In this document: positions 51,657-60,933 of the stretch, piece by piece | Layout: each line of letters opens with the position of its first letter | Numbering within the stretch: position 1 is the stretch's first letter | Source of the DNA: Gordonia aichiensis NBRC 108223 | Lineage (GTDB): Bacteria > Actinomycetota > Actinomycetes > Mycobacteriales > Mycobacteriaceae | Assembly: GCF_000332975.1 (NCBI RefSeq) | Contig: NZ_BANR01000007.1 | Span: forward strand, 124,001 to 188,000 | Direction of reading: 5' to 3' | DNA length: 64,000 nt | Made by a program: the position numbers and the translations under genes | The notes under the pieces: generated by a model | What the model saw: only the letters and a program-made list of their open reading frames with translations | What the model was told of the DNA's origin: nothing | Databases searched by the model: none

Positions 51657-53552
51657 GTGGTCGACTCCGAGCGAATGACGGCACAGAACCTGGTGACCTC
51701 GCTGGTCGACGAGGGCACCTGGCAGTCGTGGGACACCGCACCCGGTTACGTTGCACTCGACGTCGACTACGCGGCCGCGCTGGGTCGGGCACGCAGACGT
51801 ACCGGGGTCGACGAGTCGGTACTCACCGGAGTAGGGGAGTTCTCCGGTACGCCGATCGTGCTGGTGGTCAGCGAGTTCGGGTTCCTGGGCGGGTCCATCG
51901 GGCGCGCAGCCGGGGAGCGGGTGGTTGCGGCGGTCCGGCGCGCGACGCGTGAGCGGCTGCCCGTCCTGGCGTTACCCGCGTCCGGTGGAACCAGGATGCA
52001 GGAGGGCACTGCCGCGTTCCTGCAGATGGCGTCGATTGCCGAGGCTGTTGAGAGTCACCGGCGCGCGGGGCTGCCGTACCTGGTCTATCTGCGCAACCCG
52101 ACCACCGGAGGGGTGTTCGCGTCGTGGGGTTCGATGGGACACATCACCTGGGCGGAACCGCACGCGCTCATCGGATTCCTCGGCCCACGCGTGTACGAGG
52201 GACTGCACCACAAGCCATTTCCCGACGGCGTGCAGATGTCGGAGAACCTCGCCGCCCAGGGCATCGTCGACGCGATCGTGCCGGTGGCTGAGCTTGCAGA
52301 ACGTGTCGGGCGGGTCGTCGAACTGCTCGCCGAGCCGGACGATTCGACGGACACCGCGTCGTCGACGACCACATACAGTTCCTCACCAGCACAGCCGAAT
52401 TCATCGCTGAGCGAGTCCAGCGGAGGCACGCCGTGGGACCGCGTGCGCGCCACGCGAGCGCCGGGCCGTCCCGGTCTGCGTGACCTACTCGGCGCCGATA
52501 CCGCGATGATCCACGACGTCGGCCCGATCGTCCTGGCGCTGAGTCGATTCGGACAGACGACGGCGGTCGTGATCGGTCAGGACAGGAGTGTTCAGGCCGA
52601 GGGTCGGCTGATCGGCCCCGCGGACCTACGGGTCGCGCGGCGGGGGCTGGCCGCGGCGACAGAACTGCGGCTTCCCGTGGTCACGGTGATCGACACCCCC
52701 GGCGCGGAGTTGTCCGTCGCCGCGGAGGAGGGAGGACTCGCGCGGGAGATCGCGCTCTGCCTCGCAGATCTCGTCGCAGTGCCGCGACCCACGGTGTCGG
52801 TCCTGCTCGGTGAAGGGGCCGGGGGCGCTGCACTCGCGTTGTTTCCCGCGGATCGTCGACTCGCGGCGGACGACGCGTGGTTGTCGCCGCTACCTCCGGA
52901 GGGGGCGAGCGTGATCGTGCACCGCGACACCGCGCACGCGCCGGAACTCGCTGCGGCACAGGGCATTGCCGCGACCGATCTGGCCGCACAAGGCGAGATC
53001 GACCAAGTGGTGCACTGGAGATTGGATGTGGCAGCAGACGTCCGCACGGATATCGGGCATGCGTTGGCCGGCCTGGCGCCCGATCGCGCACGGCGAGTGC
53101 GTCACTCGGCAGACAGGGGCGGACACCGTATCCTCGCCGTCGGCGCGATCATCCGTGACGACCGCGAACGCTTCCTGCTCGTACAGCGGCTGCGTGACCC
53201 ACAGGCGGGCCGCTGGACAGTGCCCGGCGGGAAGGTCGACCCGGTTGACGCAGTCGGTCCGAACGGAATCCGTGACGACGCAGATGTACTCGTCGCAGAA
53301 GTGATTCGCGAGATTGCCGAGGAAACGGGCATCGATGTCGCCGTCCGTGCACAGGCGTGGGTGGTCGAGATCCCCGATGGTAAGGGCGGGATCTTCGAGA
53401 TACATGACTTCGTCGCTGTCCCGGTCGGCGGGACACTGCGTGCCGCCGACGACGCGGCTGACGCCGGGTGGTTCACGATCGAGGAGATGCGTGGACTGCC
53501 GCTCACCGACGGACTCATCGAGCACCTGACGGCGGGCGGGTTCGTCGACTAG
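51657..53552 (+). CDS. Carboxyltransferase (AccD3-like) fused to a C-terminal Nudix hydrolase
   Basis: A 631-residue single reading frame. Residues 1-225 form the N-terminal carboxyltransferase half (VVSEFGFLGGSIGRAAGERV, ALPASGGTRMQEG, WGSMGHITWAEPHALIGFLGPRVYE). A Ser-rich linker follows, then the C-terminal half (about 270-480: TVIDTPGAELSVAAEEGGLAREIA, SVLLGEGAGGAALALFPADRR), as in one-chain AccDA/AccD3 proteins. The frame continues without a stop into a Nudix domain (about 485-631: HRILAVGAIIRDDRERFLLVQR, WTVPGGKV, REIAEETGI), whose Nudix box carries a 13-residue insertion. The start is uncertain (GTG 51657 or ATG 51675). An in-frame GTG at 53097 could yield a separate Nudix protein. The acyl-CoA substrate is unknown. 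Confidence 0.8.
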   Translation: MVDSERMTAQNLVTSLVDEGTWQSWDTAPGYVALDVDYAAALGRARRRTGVDESVLTGVGEFSGTPIVLVVSEFGFLGGSIGRAAGERVVAAVRRATRERLPVLALPASGGTRMQEGTAAFLQMASIAEAVESHRRAGLPYLVYLRNPTTGGVFASWGSMGHITWAEPHALIGFLGPRVYEGLHHKPFPDGVQMSENLAAQGIVDAIVPVAELAERVGRVVELLAEPDDSTDTASSTTTYSSSPAQPNSSLSESSGGTPWDRVRATRAPGRPGLRDLLGADTAMIHDVGPIVLALSRFGQTTAVVIGQDRSVQAEGRLIGPADLRVARRGLAAATELRLPVVTVIDTPGAELSVAAEEGGLAREIALCLADLVAVPRPTVSVLLGEGAGGAALALFPADRRLAADDAWLSPLPPEGASVIVHRDTAHAPELAAAQGIAATDLAAQGEIDQVVHWRLDVAADVRTDIGHALAGLAPDRARRVRHSADRGGHRILAVGAIIRDDRERFLLVQRLRDPQAGRWTVPGGKVDPVDAVGPNGIRDDADVLVAEVIREIAEETGIDVAVRAQAWVVEIPDGKGGIFEIHDFVAVPVGGTLRAADDAADAGWFTIEEMRGLPLTDGLIEHLTAGGFVD

Positions 53553-53667
53553 CGTCGATTCGGTTCACCGTGAACACAATTCGGCAGGCGGCCAGTACGT
53601 TGGGAACTGGCTGACTCGCGCGCACGCCACCGATGACACCGCGCGGCACCGACGACCGAGGAGCGAG

Positions 53668-54288
53668 ATGACCGACCTTCTGCCGCTGGACCCTGATGAG
53701 TTGCTCACGACGACACGCTCGGTGCGCAAGCGACTCGACCTGCAGCGACCGGTTCCGATCGAGGTGGTCCGCGAGGCGCTCGAGGTGGCGACACAGGCCC
53801 CGACCGGCTCGAACGCGCAGGGGTGGCATTGGATCGTCATCACCGATGCCGACCTCAAGCGCCAGGTCGCCGACTACTACGCACGCTCGTTTGCCGCGTA
53901 TTCGGCGCAACGGACGGTCTCGACCGAGACCGCCCGACGTGTCGCGGCCAGTGCCCAATACCTCGCCGACGTGATGGGCGACGTGCCCGTGCTCGTACTG
54001 GGAGCGATCAAGACCGGCGGTGATCTTCCCGAGGGCAATCAGGCCGGGGTGTGGGGATCGCTGCTTCCCGGCGCGTGGAGCCTGATGTTGGCACTGCGTG
54101 CACGCGGACTCGGCTCGGCATGGACCACCCTGCACCTGACCTACGAGCAGGAGGTGGCCGAACTTCTCGGCATCCCCGACGGCGTGCACCAGGGCGTCCT
54201 CCTGCCGGTCGCCTACACCCAGGGCACCGACTTCTCGCCCGCTCAGCGCAAGCCGCTCGACGACATCCTGCACGTCAACGGGTGGTGA
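53668..54288 (+). CDS. Nitroreductase family protein
   Basis: A 206-residue FMN-dependent NAD(P)H oxidoreductase. Visible are the FMN contact TTRSVRKRLDL near the N terminus, QAPTGSNAQGWHWIVITD, GSLLPGAWSLMLALRARGLGSAWTT and a C-terminal LLPVAYTQGTDFSPAQRKPLDDIL. The physiological substrate is not deducible. AGGAGCGAG lies just before the ATG. It is 57 nt upstream of the TetR gene and on the same strand, so they may be cotranscribed. Confidence 0.85.
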   Translation: MTDLLPLDPDELLTTTRSVRKRLDLQRPVPIEVVREALEVATQAPTGSNAQGWHWIVITDADLKRQVADYYARSFAAYSAQRTVSTETARRVAASAQYLADVMGDVPVLVLGAIKTGGDLPEGNQAGVWGSLLPGAWSLMLALRARGLGSAWTTLHLTYEQEVAELLGIPDGVHQGVLLPVAYTQGTDFSPAQRKPLDDILHVNGW

Positions 54289-54345
54289 CCGACTTGGCGA
54301 CGGCGTCGCGTCCCCGACCGCCGCGGCGGTAGATTCGATGACACC

Positions 54346-54990
54346 ATGAGCCCAGCAGACCCCGTCGAGACCGCAACGCGGTCCGCACCTGTCACACCGC
54401 CGCTCACCAAACGCGGCGAGGCAAAGGCTGCGCGACGTCGGGAAATGCTCGACGCCGCTGCCCGACAGATGGCTGCCAGGGGATTCGCCGGGGTGCGTCT
54501 CGAGGACATCGGCGGTGCCGTAGGTGTGAGCGGACCCGCGATGTATCGGCACTTCGCGTCGAAGACCGACCTCCTCGACCAGATGTTGCTCGACATCAGC
54601 CGTCGTCTGCGCGATGGTGGTGCCGACGTCGTCGATCGCGGACTGACACCGGCTGACACGCTCGAAGCGCTGATTCACTTCCACATTGACGTGCTGGTCA
54701 CCAAGCCAGACCTGATCGTCGTGCAGGACCGCGACCTGCACAACCTGACGCCCGAGGCGAACCACGAGGTGCGGTCGCTGCAGCGTCGCTACGTCGAGCA
54801 GTGGGTCGACGTGCTGTTGGCGCTGATGACCGAACGCGGCGTGACGCTGGCCAGACAGGAGGCCCGCGTGCGGATACACGCGATGTTCGGCCTGCTCAAC
54901 TCGTCGCCGCGACTGCCCGCGCTCGACGGTGAGCGACTGCGCGCCGTGCTGACCGCGATGGCCACCGCCGCGCTGGAGTGCGCCCCGTAG
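54346..54990 (+). CDS. TetR-family regulator, probable controller of the acc/fadE genes
   Basis: A 214-residue regulator with a 20-residue leader and a TetR helix-turn-helix (REMLDAAARQMAARGFAGVRLEDIGGAVGVSGPAMYRHFASKTDLLDQ) followed by a helical ligand domain. The length and nearby accD1-accA1-fadE operon recall M. tuberculosis Rv2506, which stands near its accD1/accA1/fadE19 genes. The palindrome before accD1 (59256-59279) is the obvious candidate site. The link is inferred from context. Confidence 0.82.
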   Translation: MSPADPVETATRSAPVTPPLTKRGEAKAARRREMLDAAARQMAARGFAGVRLEDIGGAVGVSGPAMYRHFASKTDLLDQMLLDISRRLRDGGADVVDRGLTPADTLEALIHFHIDVLVTKPDLIVVQDRDLHNLTPEANHEVRSLQRRYVEQWVDVLLALMTERGVTLARQEARVRIHAMFGLLNSSPRLPALDGERLRAVLTAMATAALECAP

Positions 54991-55026
54991 TCGCGCGGTG
55001 GCTGGTGGGGCCGCCACTGCAGAGCG

Positions 55027-55409
55027 GCGCCGCGCAGAAAGTAGGGGAAGGGTCTGGGTGAGAGTTCTGCGCCGCGCAGAAAGTAGGGGAAGCGGTGTTT
55101 CCGCTGGTTTTGGGCGTTTCCGCTGGGAATTTCCGGGGGAAGCGTCGAAAACCCGCGGAAGGATATAGGGGAGAAATTCGCGCTCGACTCTTCCCGCACT
55201 TTTCGACGTTCCGGCTGGAAACTTCTACGGGAAATGTCGAGAACCCGTGGAAAGATCAGGGAGAGGTCCGCGTCCCGCAGAAAGTAGAGGAAGAGTTGTT
55301 TCCTCTAGTTTTCGACGTTCGCTCCGGAAACTTCTGCGGGAAACGTCGAAAACCCGCGGAAGAAAGCAGGGGAAGGCTCCGCGCTCGACCCTTCCCCTAC
55401 TTCCGCGCC
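55027..55409. repeat. Non-coding array of three hairpin units bounded by inverted terminal motifs
   Basis: A motif containing CGCAGAAAGTAGGGGAAG occurs at 55033-55050 and 55075-55092 (a 24-nt exact repeat, 42 nt apart). A related inverted motif, CCCTTCCCCTACTTCCGCGC, closes the right end (about 55389-55408). Between them lie three tandem units, each a hairpin of TTTTCGACGTT-like and AACGTCGAAAA-like arms. Unit starts are 55108, 55200 and 55309; the last unit (55309-55319 with 55342-55352) is a perfect 11-bp stem. Each is followed by an ACCCGCGGAAG-type tail and a GTAGGGGAAG-like motif. It lies between the convergent ends of the TetR and oxidoreductase genes. The ORFs across it simply translate the repeats. 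Confidence 0.85.
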
Positions 55410-55432
55410 CCGGCTCCCGCCCGGCGGTAGCG

Positions 55433-58400
55433 TCAGACTCCCAACTCGGCGCGGCGGCGCTCGACCTCCGCGCGATACTTCGCGACGTTGTCCATCTTGA
55501 TCTGCTCGTAGCCGCGGACCATGTCGGGCAGCCCTGCCAGTTCGACAAGCGCAGCGAGACGTTCTGGCTCCACAAGCCCGGAACCGAGGGCACCGAGAAT
55601 CGCGTCGACGAGCTCTCGGTATTCGACGATGAGCTCGCGCTCGGTGCGACGGATCTCGGTGTAGCCGAACGGATCGAGGCGCGTGCCGCGCATCTTCTTC
55701 ATCCTCGCGAGCCCGGCGAGCACGGGCGCGGTGCGGGCGCCGAACGACATCTTCTCCTTGCGGCCGAGCGCACGCAGTAGCGGGGGATGCAAGCGTACGG
55801 CGACCTTCGCGTCGTCGCCGTACTCGCCCGCGATCTGCGCGGCGAATGCCGGGTCTGCGGTGAGCCGTGCCACCTCGTACTCGTCCTTGTACGCCATGAG
55901 CTTGTAGAGGTTGCGGGCCACGGCGTCGACGAGTTCGGGACTACCCGACGTGCGGGCCACTCGGCCGACGACATCGAGATACTCACCGGCATAACGCTCG
56001 TCGGCGTAGGCGACGAGCTCGTCGACGCGGATTCCGACGGTGTGGGCGAGTTCATCGCTGAGAACGAGGTGCGCAATCTGCCCACGGGCGAACGAACTCG
56101 GCTCCACCGCAACGGGTTCGACGCCTGCTGCGGAGATCTCACGCGAGACCATTTCGGGATCCGCAATCACCTGGCGTCCCCGTCGGAATGCCTGGAGGTT
56201 GGCCGCGACGGCCACGCCGTTGAGCTCGATGGCCCGCTCGATCGACTCTGCCGAGATCGGTAGTGCGCCGGTTTGATACGCCGCGCCGACCATCAGCATG
56301 TTGGCGAACTGCTCGTCGTCGAACAGTTCGGTGGCGAGGGCTCCGGCGTCGAGATAGGCCGCCCGTGACACCCTGGCGTCGATCGAATCATGTATCGAGA
56401 CGTCGGCGGGGAAGCCCACCGACGTGTCGATGACCATGGCACCGGTGGGGATTCGGGTCGTCGAGACCACCGCGACGGTGCGGTCGGGTGCGGTCACCTT
56501 CAGGTTCACCGGATCGGTCCCGACGATGGAGTCGCACGCGAGGTACAGATCGCAGGTGTCGGCAGCGGCCTTGGCGGCCTGCTCGACGGGACTCGGGTCG
56601 GCGTCTCGACCATCGCCCGAATCAGGAGCAGTCAGTGCAGAAGCCTTGATGTCACTCACGACCGCGCCGCCCTTCTGCGCGAGGCCGGTCATGTCGACAG
56701 TTCGCGCGGCGTATCCGTCGAGAAATGCTGCGGTGGCGAGGATCTGCGAGACGGTGACCACTCCGGTTCCGCCGATGCCGGTGATGCGCATCGTGAAATC
56801 GTCGGCGGGGGTGATAGGTCGTGACACGTGGGGGCTGGGGATCGCGGCCGCGTCGATCTCTGGTGCGCGGCGCGACTCGGGCGTGTGACCCGGCGTGACG
56901 GTGACGAACGACGGGCAGTCGCCCTTGAGGCAGGAGAAGTCGAGATTGCACGAGCTCTGGTCGATGCGTGTCTTACGGCCGAACTCGGTCGAGACCGGAT
57001 GTACCGACAGGCAATTCGACTTCTCGCCGCAGTCGCCGCACCCTTCGCAGATGCGTTCGTTGATCACGACGCGCTGCGTGGGGGTGGGCATCTGATGACG
57101 CTTACGCTTTCGACGCTTCTCCGCCGCGCAGTGCTGGTCATGGATCAGGACCGTCACGCCGGGAATCTCCGCGAGCTCGCGTTGGACGTCGGCGAGGTCG
57201 TCCCGATCGCGCACGACGACACCGTCGGCCAGGTCTGCCGCACGCGTGCGCGACGGATCGTCGGAGGTGACCACGATGCGAGAAACGCCCTCGGCGCAGA
57301 GCAGACGTGTCAACTGCGCGAGACTGAACTCGCCGACCGGATCCTGTCCGCCGGTCATCGCGACCGTGCCGTTGTAGAGCAGCTTGTAGGTGATGTTCTC
57401 ACCCGACGCCACTGCAGCACGCAGGGCGAGCGAGCCCGAATGCGTGAACGTCCCGTCGCCGATGTTCTGCACGAAGTGGTCGGCGGGTACGAATGGCGCC
57501 ATGCCGAGCCACTGCGCCCCCTCGCCGCCCATCTGCGTGACTCCGGCGATGTCGCCGACCTGCTGCGGGTCCATCATCAGAACCATGGCGTGACAGCCGA
57601 TTCCGCCGCCGACGAGGGTTCCGGGACTGACCTTGGTGGAGCTGTTGTGGGGGCAGCCCGAGCAGAAGTACGGCGTGCGGACGGCCAGTGGCAGATCGAT
57701 GCGGGTGCTCGACCGACGCGCCGAGTGTTCGTCGAGCCACGTCTGTGCGGCGTCGAGATCATGATGTCGGGCCAGCCGCGTCGCGAGTCCGAGAGTGACT
57801 GCGTCGACGTCGAGTTCGCCAAACCGCGAGAACAACGTCGAGCCGTCCTCGTGGACCTTGCCGACGATGCGCGGGGCTCGGGGATGGCGATAGAGCATGT
57901 CGCGCATCATGGTCTCGATGAAGTCGCGCTTCTCCTCGACGACGATGACCTCGTCGAGTCGACCCGCGGCGGTGTCGGTGATGAAGCGTTCGAGGATCTC
58001 GCGGTCGAGCGGATAGACCATGCCGAGCTTGAGGATGCGAATACCCGCGCGCTGCAGGTCTGCGTCGTCGAGGCCCATGAGGCGCAATGCATTACGCAGA
58101 TCGAGGTAGGTCTTTCCGGCGGCGACCAGACCGATCCTGTCGTCGCCGCTTCGCACCGCGATCCGGTTGATGCCGTTGAGTCGCGCGTATGCGAGCGCGC
58201 GCGGGATGCGGGTGGTGAGCTGATTCTGCTCGAGTTCCATCAGGTTGGCGCCGAGCAGCTTGCCGCTCGGTACGTGGGGGCTGCGACCGAGATCGCCGTA
58301 GACGGGTAGCACGCGGTCGGGATGCACCACAGCGGTCGACGACCCGTCGGCCACGTGTGCGGAAATCTTGAGCGAGGTCCACAAACCGCTGACCCGACTC

Positions 58401-59077
58401 ATCACCGCAGCGTGCACGCCGAGGTCGAGGATGTCCTGGGAATCGGCAGGGTAGAGGGTCGGGATGTAGAGGTCTGCCAGGGCCATCTCCGAGGTGCACG
58501 GGACCGTCGAACTCTTGGCGGCGGGATCGTCGCCGACGAGCGCCACAGCGCCTCCGTCGGGATGCGTGCCGATGAGATTGGCGTGCCGGAGTGCGTCCGA
58601 CGCCCGGTCGAGACCCGGCGCCTTGCCGTACCAGTATCCGACGACACCGTCACGTCGGTGGCCGTCGTCATCGGTGGCCAGCGGGCCCAACGTCGGCGCG
58701 AGTTGCGATCCCATCACCGACGTCGCGGCCAGTTCTTCGTTGAGCCCCGGTCGGTGCACGACATCGAACGGCTCGAGAAGCGCCCGACGTCGCATGAGTT
58801 CGAGGTCGAAGCCCGCCAGTGGGGACCCCTCGTAACCGGAGACGAACGACGCCGTGCGGAGATTCTGTCTGCGATCGACTCGTGCGCGGTCGGCGATCAT
58901 CCGAACCAGTGCGGCGATCCCGCCGAGGAAGATCGGCCCGTCTTCGCGGGTGTAGCGGTCGTCGAGTGTGAAGTCGGCGATGCGCGATGTCGCACGCGCT
59001 CCTGCCTGCGTTGATGCTGAGTTGTTCGCGGTGGTGTCGCGCCGGAATCGGTCGGCTCGATCATCTGCGAGGGTCAC
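55433..59077 (-). CDS. Indolepyruvate ferredoxin oxidoreductase-type 2-oxoacid oxidoreductase
   Basis: A 1214-residue single-chain enzyme that oxidatively decarboxylates aryl or branched-chain 2-oxoacids to acyl-CoA, reducing ferredoxin. Domains in order: pyrimidine-binding region (SFVSGYEGSPLAGFDLELMRR), TPP-binding region with CSGCPHNSSTKV and GDGTFTHSG, an iron-sulfur region CEGCGDCGEKSNCL with CNLDFSCLKGDCPSF, a gamma domain GIGGTGVVTVSQILATAAFLDG, and a long C-terminal helical part. It is divergent from accD1, so the acyl-CoA products of Leu/Ile/Val-type oxoacids would feed the neighbouring acyl-CoA pathway (inference). The 5' palindromes may coordinate both sides. Confidence 0.9.
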   Translation of the reverse strand: MTLADDRADRFRRDTTANNSASTQAGARATSRIADFTLDDRYTREDGPIFLGGIAALVRMIADRARVDRRQNLRTASFVSGYEGSPLAGFDLELMRRRALLEPFDVVHRPGLNEELAATSVMGSQLAPTLGPLATDDDGHRRDGVVGYWYGKAPGLDRASDALRHANLIGTHPDGGAVALVGDDPAAKSSTVPCTSEMALADLYIPTLYPADSQDILDLGVHAAVMSRVSGLWTSLKISAHVADGSSTAVVHPDRVLPVYGDLGRSPHVPSGKLLGANLMELEQNQLTTRIPRALAYARLNGINRIAVRSGDDRIGLVAAGKTYLDLRNALRLMGLDDADLQRAGIRILKLGMVYPLDREILERFITDTAAGRLDEVIVVEEKRDFIETMMRDMLYRHPRAPRIVGKVHEDGSTLFSRFGELDVDAVTLGLATRLARHHDLDAAQTWLDEHSARRSSTRIDLPLAVRTPYFCSGCPHNSSTKVSPGTLVGGGIGCHAMVLMMDPQQVGDIAGVTQMGGEGAQWLGMAPFVPADHFVQNIGDGTFTHSGSLALRAAVASGENITYKLLYNGTVAMTGGQDPVGEFSLAQLTRLLCAEGVSRIVVTSDDPSRTRAADLADGVVVRDRDDLADVQRELAEIPGVTVLIHDQHCAAEKRRKRKRHQMPTPTQRVVINERICEGCGDCGEKSNCLSVHPVSTEFGRKTRIDQSSCNLDFSCLKGDCPSFVTVTPGHTPESRRAPEIDAAAIPSPHVSRPITPADDFTMRITGIGGTGVVTVSQILATAAFLDGYAARTVDMTGLAQKGGAVVSDIKASALTAPDSGDGRDADPSPVEQAAKAAADTCDLYLACDSIVGTDPVNLKVTAPDRTVAVVSTTRIPTGAMVIDTSVGFPADVSIHDSIDARVSRAAYLDAGALATELFDDEQFANMLMVGAAYQTGALPISAESIERAIELNGVAVAANLQAFRRGRQVIADPEMVSREISAAGVEPVAVEPSSFARGQIAHLVLSDELAHTVGIRVDELVAYADERYAGEYLDVVGRVARTSGSPELVDAVARNLYKLMAYKDEYEVARLTADPAFAAQIAGEYGDDAKVAVRLHPPLLRALGRKEKMSFGARTAPVLAGLARMKKMRGTRLDPFGYTEIRRTERELIVEYRELVDAILGALGSGLVEPERLAALVELAGLPDMVRGYEQIKMDNVAKYRAEVERRRAELGV

Positions 59078-59184
59078 GGGTTCACCTGGCCTTCGTGTTG
59101 TGTCGACGTCGGTAGGGGATGCGGCCGACGACGGGTGGGCTGGGTCCGGGGGTGGTGGACCACACTGTCCACCCTACGAAATTG

Positions 59185-59200
59185 CGTGACGCGCGTCACG
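59185..59200. promoter_or_regulatory. Perfect 16-bp palindrome in the divergent gap
   Basis: CGTGACGCGCGTCACG is a perfect palindrome 108 nt upstream of the indolepyruvate oxidoreductase start and 90 nt upstream of accD1. It differs in sequence from the palindrome next to accD1, so it probably serves a second regulator. Confidence 0.65.
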
Positions 59201-59255
59201 TCAGACTCGACAATGACAAGTGGATGACAGCAGCCAGCCGATCGGCTACAGTCGA

Positions 59256-59279
59256 TTCAGTTAATGGCAGCTAACTGAA
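59256..59279. promoter_or_regulatory. Candidate TetR operator overlapping the accD1 leader
   Basis: Perfect 8-bp arms TTCAGTTA (59256-59263) and TAACTGAA (59272-59279) flank ATGGCAGC. The site ends 10 nt before the accD1 GTG, where binding would block transcription or initiation. The TetR protein encoded at 54346 is the nearest candidate. Confidence 0.7.
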
Positions 59280-59289
59280 AGGCGAGACT

Positions 59290-60927
59290 GTGACGAGGGT
59301 GCTCTCGACAAGCTCGACCAGCGGTGCGGGCTCGACCAGTGATGGCCACGCCGAGGGGGCGCGTGCGAGCGGCCGCGAGGTGCACGAGTCCAACGTCGCA
59401 GCACTGCGCGATCGCCTCGCGCGCGTCGCGGTCGGCGGTGGCGAACGCGCCCGCGAGCGTCACATCTCCCGGGGCAAGCTGCTGCCACGCGACCGGGTCG
59501 ACGGGCTGCTCGACGTCGGCTCCCCGTTTCTCGAGGTCGCGCCGCTCGCGGCGTTCGGTATGTACGACGACAAGGTGCCCTCCGCAGGCGTCATCGCGGG
59601 TGTCGGGCGCGTGACCGGACGCGAGTGCATGATCGTCGCCAACGACGCGACGGTCTCGGGGGGTACCTACTACCCGATGACGGTCAAGAAGCATCTGCGC
59701 GCGCAGGAGATCGCTGCCGCGAATCGGCTGCCGTGCATCTATCTCGTCGATTCGGGTGGAGCCATGCTGCTCCAACAGGACGAGGTCTTTCCCGACCGCG
59801 AGCACTTCGGCCGGATCTTCTATAACCAGGCCACCATGAGTGCCGCGGGCATCCCTCAGATCGCTGCGGTGCTCGGATCGTCGACGGCCGGCGGGGCGTA
59901 TGTGCCCGCGATGAGCGACGAGACCGTGATCGTCCGTAATCAGGGCACCATCTTCCTCGCCGGTCCGCCACTGGTGAAGGCGGCGACGGGTGAGGATGTC
60001 ACCGCAGAGGACCTCGGCGGCGGTGCGATGCATTCGTCGGTGTCCGGTGTCACCGACCACCTCGTCGACAACGATCAGCAGGCGCTCGCCAAGGTGCGTG
60101 AGATCGTCGCGACTCTCGGGCCGCGTGAGTCTCCTCAGTGGGAGACGGTGGCACCGCGCGAACCCAAGCGTAGCCAGACCGACATCTACGACGTCGTCCC
60201 CACCGATGCGCGCACCCCGTACGACGTCCGCCAGGTGATCGAGATCATCAGCGACGCAGGTGAGTTCACCGAGTTCAAGGCGAACTATGGCACGACGCTG
60301 GTCACGGCCTTCGCCCACGTGCACGGACATCCCGTCGGGTTCGTGGCCAACAACGGGGTGCTGTTCAGCGAATCGGCCCTCAAGGGAGCACATTTCATCG
60401 AATTGTGCGATCAGCGTCGAATCCCGTTGGTGTTCCTGCAGAACATCACCGGCTTCATGGTGGGTCGAGCATACGAGGAGGGCGGGATCGCCAAGAACGG
60501 CGCAAAGATGGTGAATGCCGTCGCATGTGCTCGTGTGCCGAAGTTCACCGTGATGATCGGCGGCTCGTTCGGTGCGGGCAACTACTCGATGTGCGGCCGC
60601 GCCTACTCTCCGCGATTCCTGTGGTCGTGGCCGAATGCGCGCATCTCGGTGATGGGCGGACCGCAAGCCGCCGACACCCTCGCGACGGTGCGCCGCAATC
60701 AGATCGAGCGATCCGGTGAGGAGTGGTCGACCGACGACGAGGAGGCGTTCAAGGCGCCTATCCGCGAACAGTTCGACGAACAGTCCGATGCCTACTACTC
60801 GACGGCACGGCTGTGGGACGACGGCATCGTCGATCCGGCACAGACACGCACGCTGCTCGGGTTGGCACTGGAAACCGCCCGCTATGCGCCGCTGGCCGAC
60901 CAGCGCTACGGCGTCTTCCGGATGTGA
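59290..60927 (+). CDS. accD1: Acyl-CoA carboxylase beta subunit (methylcrotonyl-CoA type)
   Basis: Carboxyltransferase subunit, 545 residues, resembling methylcrotonyl-CoA carboxylase beta of leucine breakdown. Both crotonase-fold halves are present: [88 protein letters not shown], and [32 protein letters not shown] with [20 protein letters not shown] start preceded by GAAAGGCGAG is used. The first 30 residues are a Ser/Gly-rich tail. It is 6 nt upstream of accA1, its biotin-carrying partner. Confidence 0.93.
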   Translation: MTRVLSTSSTSGAGSTSDGHAEGARASGREVHESNVAALRDRLARVAVGGGERARERHISRGKLLPRDRVDGLLDVGSPFLEVAPLAAFGMYDDKVPSAGVIAGVGRVTGRECMIVANDATVSGGTYYPMTVKKHLRAQEIAAANRLPCIYLVDSGGAMLLQQDEVFPDREHFGRIFYNQATMSAAGIPQIAAVLGSSTAGGAYVPAMSDETVIVRNQGTIFLAGPPLVKAATGEDVTAEDLGGGAMHSSVSGVTDHLVDNDQQALAKVREIVATLGPRESPQWETVAPREPKRSQTDIYDVVPTDARTPYDVRQVIEIISDAGEFTEFKANYGTTLVTAFAHVHGHPVGFVANNGVLFSESALKGAHFIELCDQRRIPLVFLQNITGFMVGRAYEEGGIAKNGAKMVNAVACARVPKFTVMIGGSFGAGNYSMCGRAYSPRFLWSWPNARISVMGGPQAADTLATVRRNQIERSGEEWSTDDEEAFKAPIREQFDEQSDAYYSTARLWDDGIVDPAQTRTLLGLALETARYAPLADQRYGVFRM

Positions 60928-60933
60928 CACGAG

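Noticed and set aside
55095-55430. 111-codon ORF in the hairpin array, with repeated GNFxGKRRKPAE peptides
   Set aside because: The peptide repeats only mirror the DNA repeats, the opposite strand is equally open, and there is no ribosome site.
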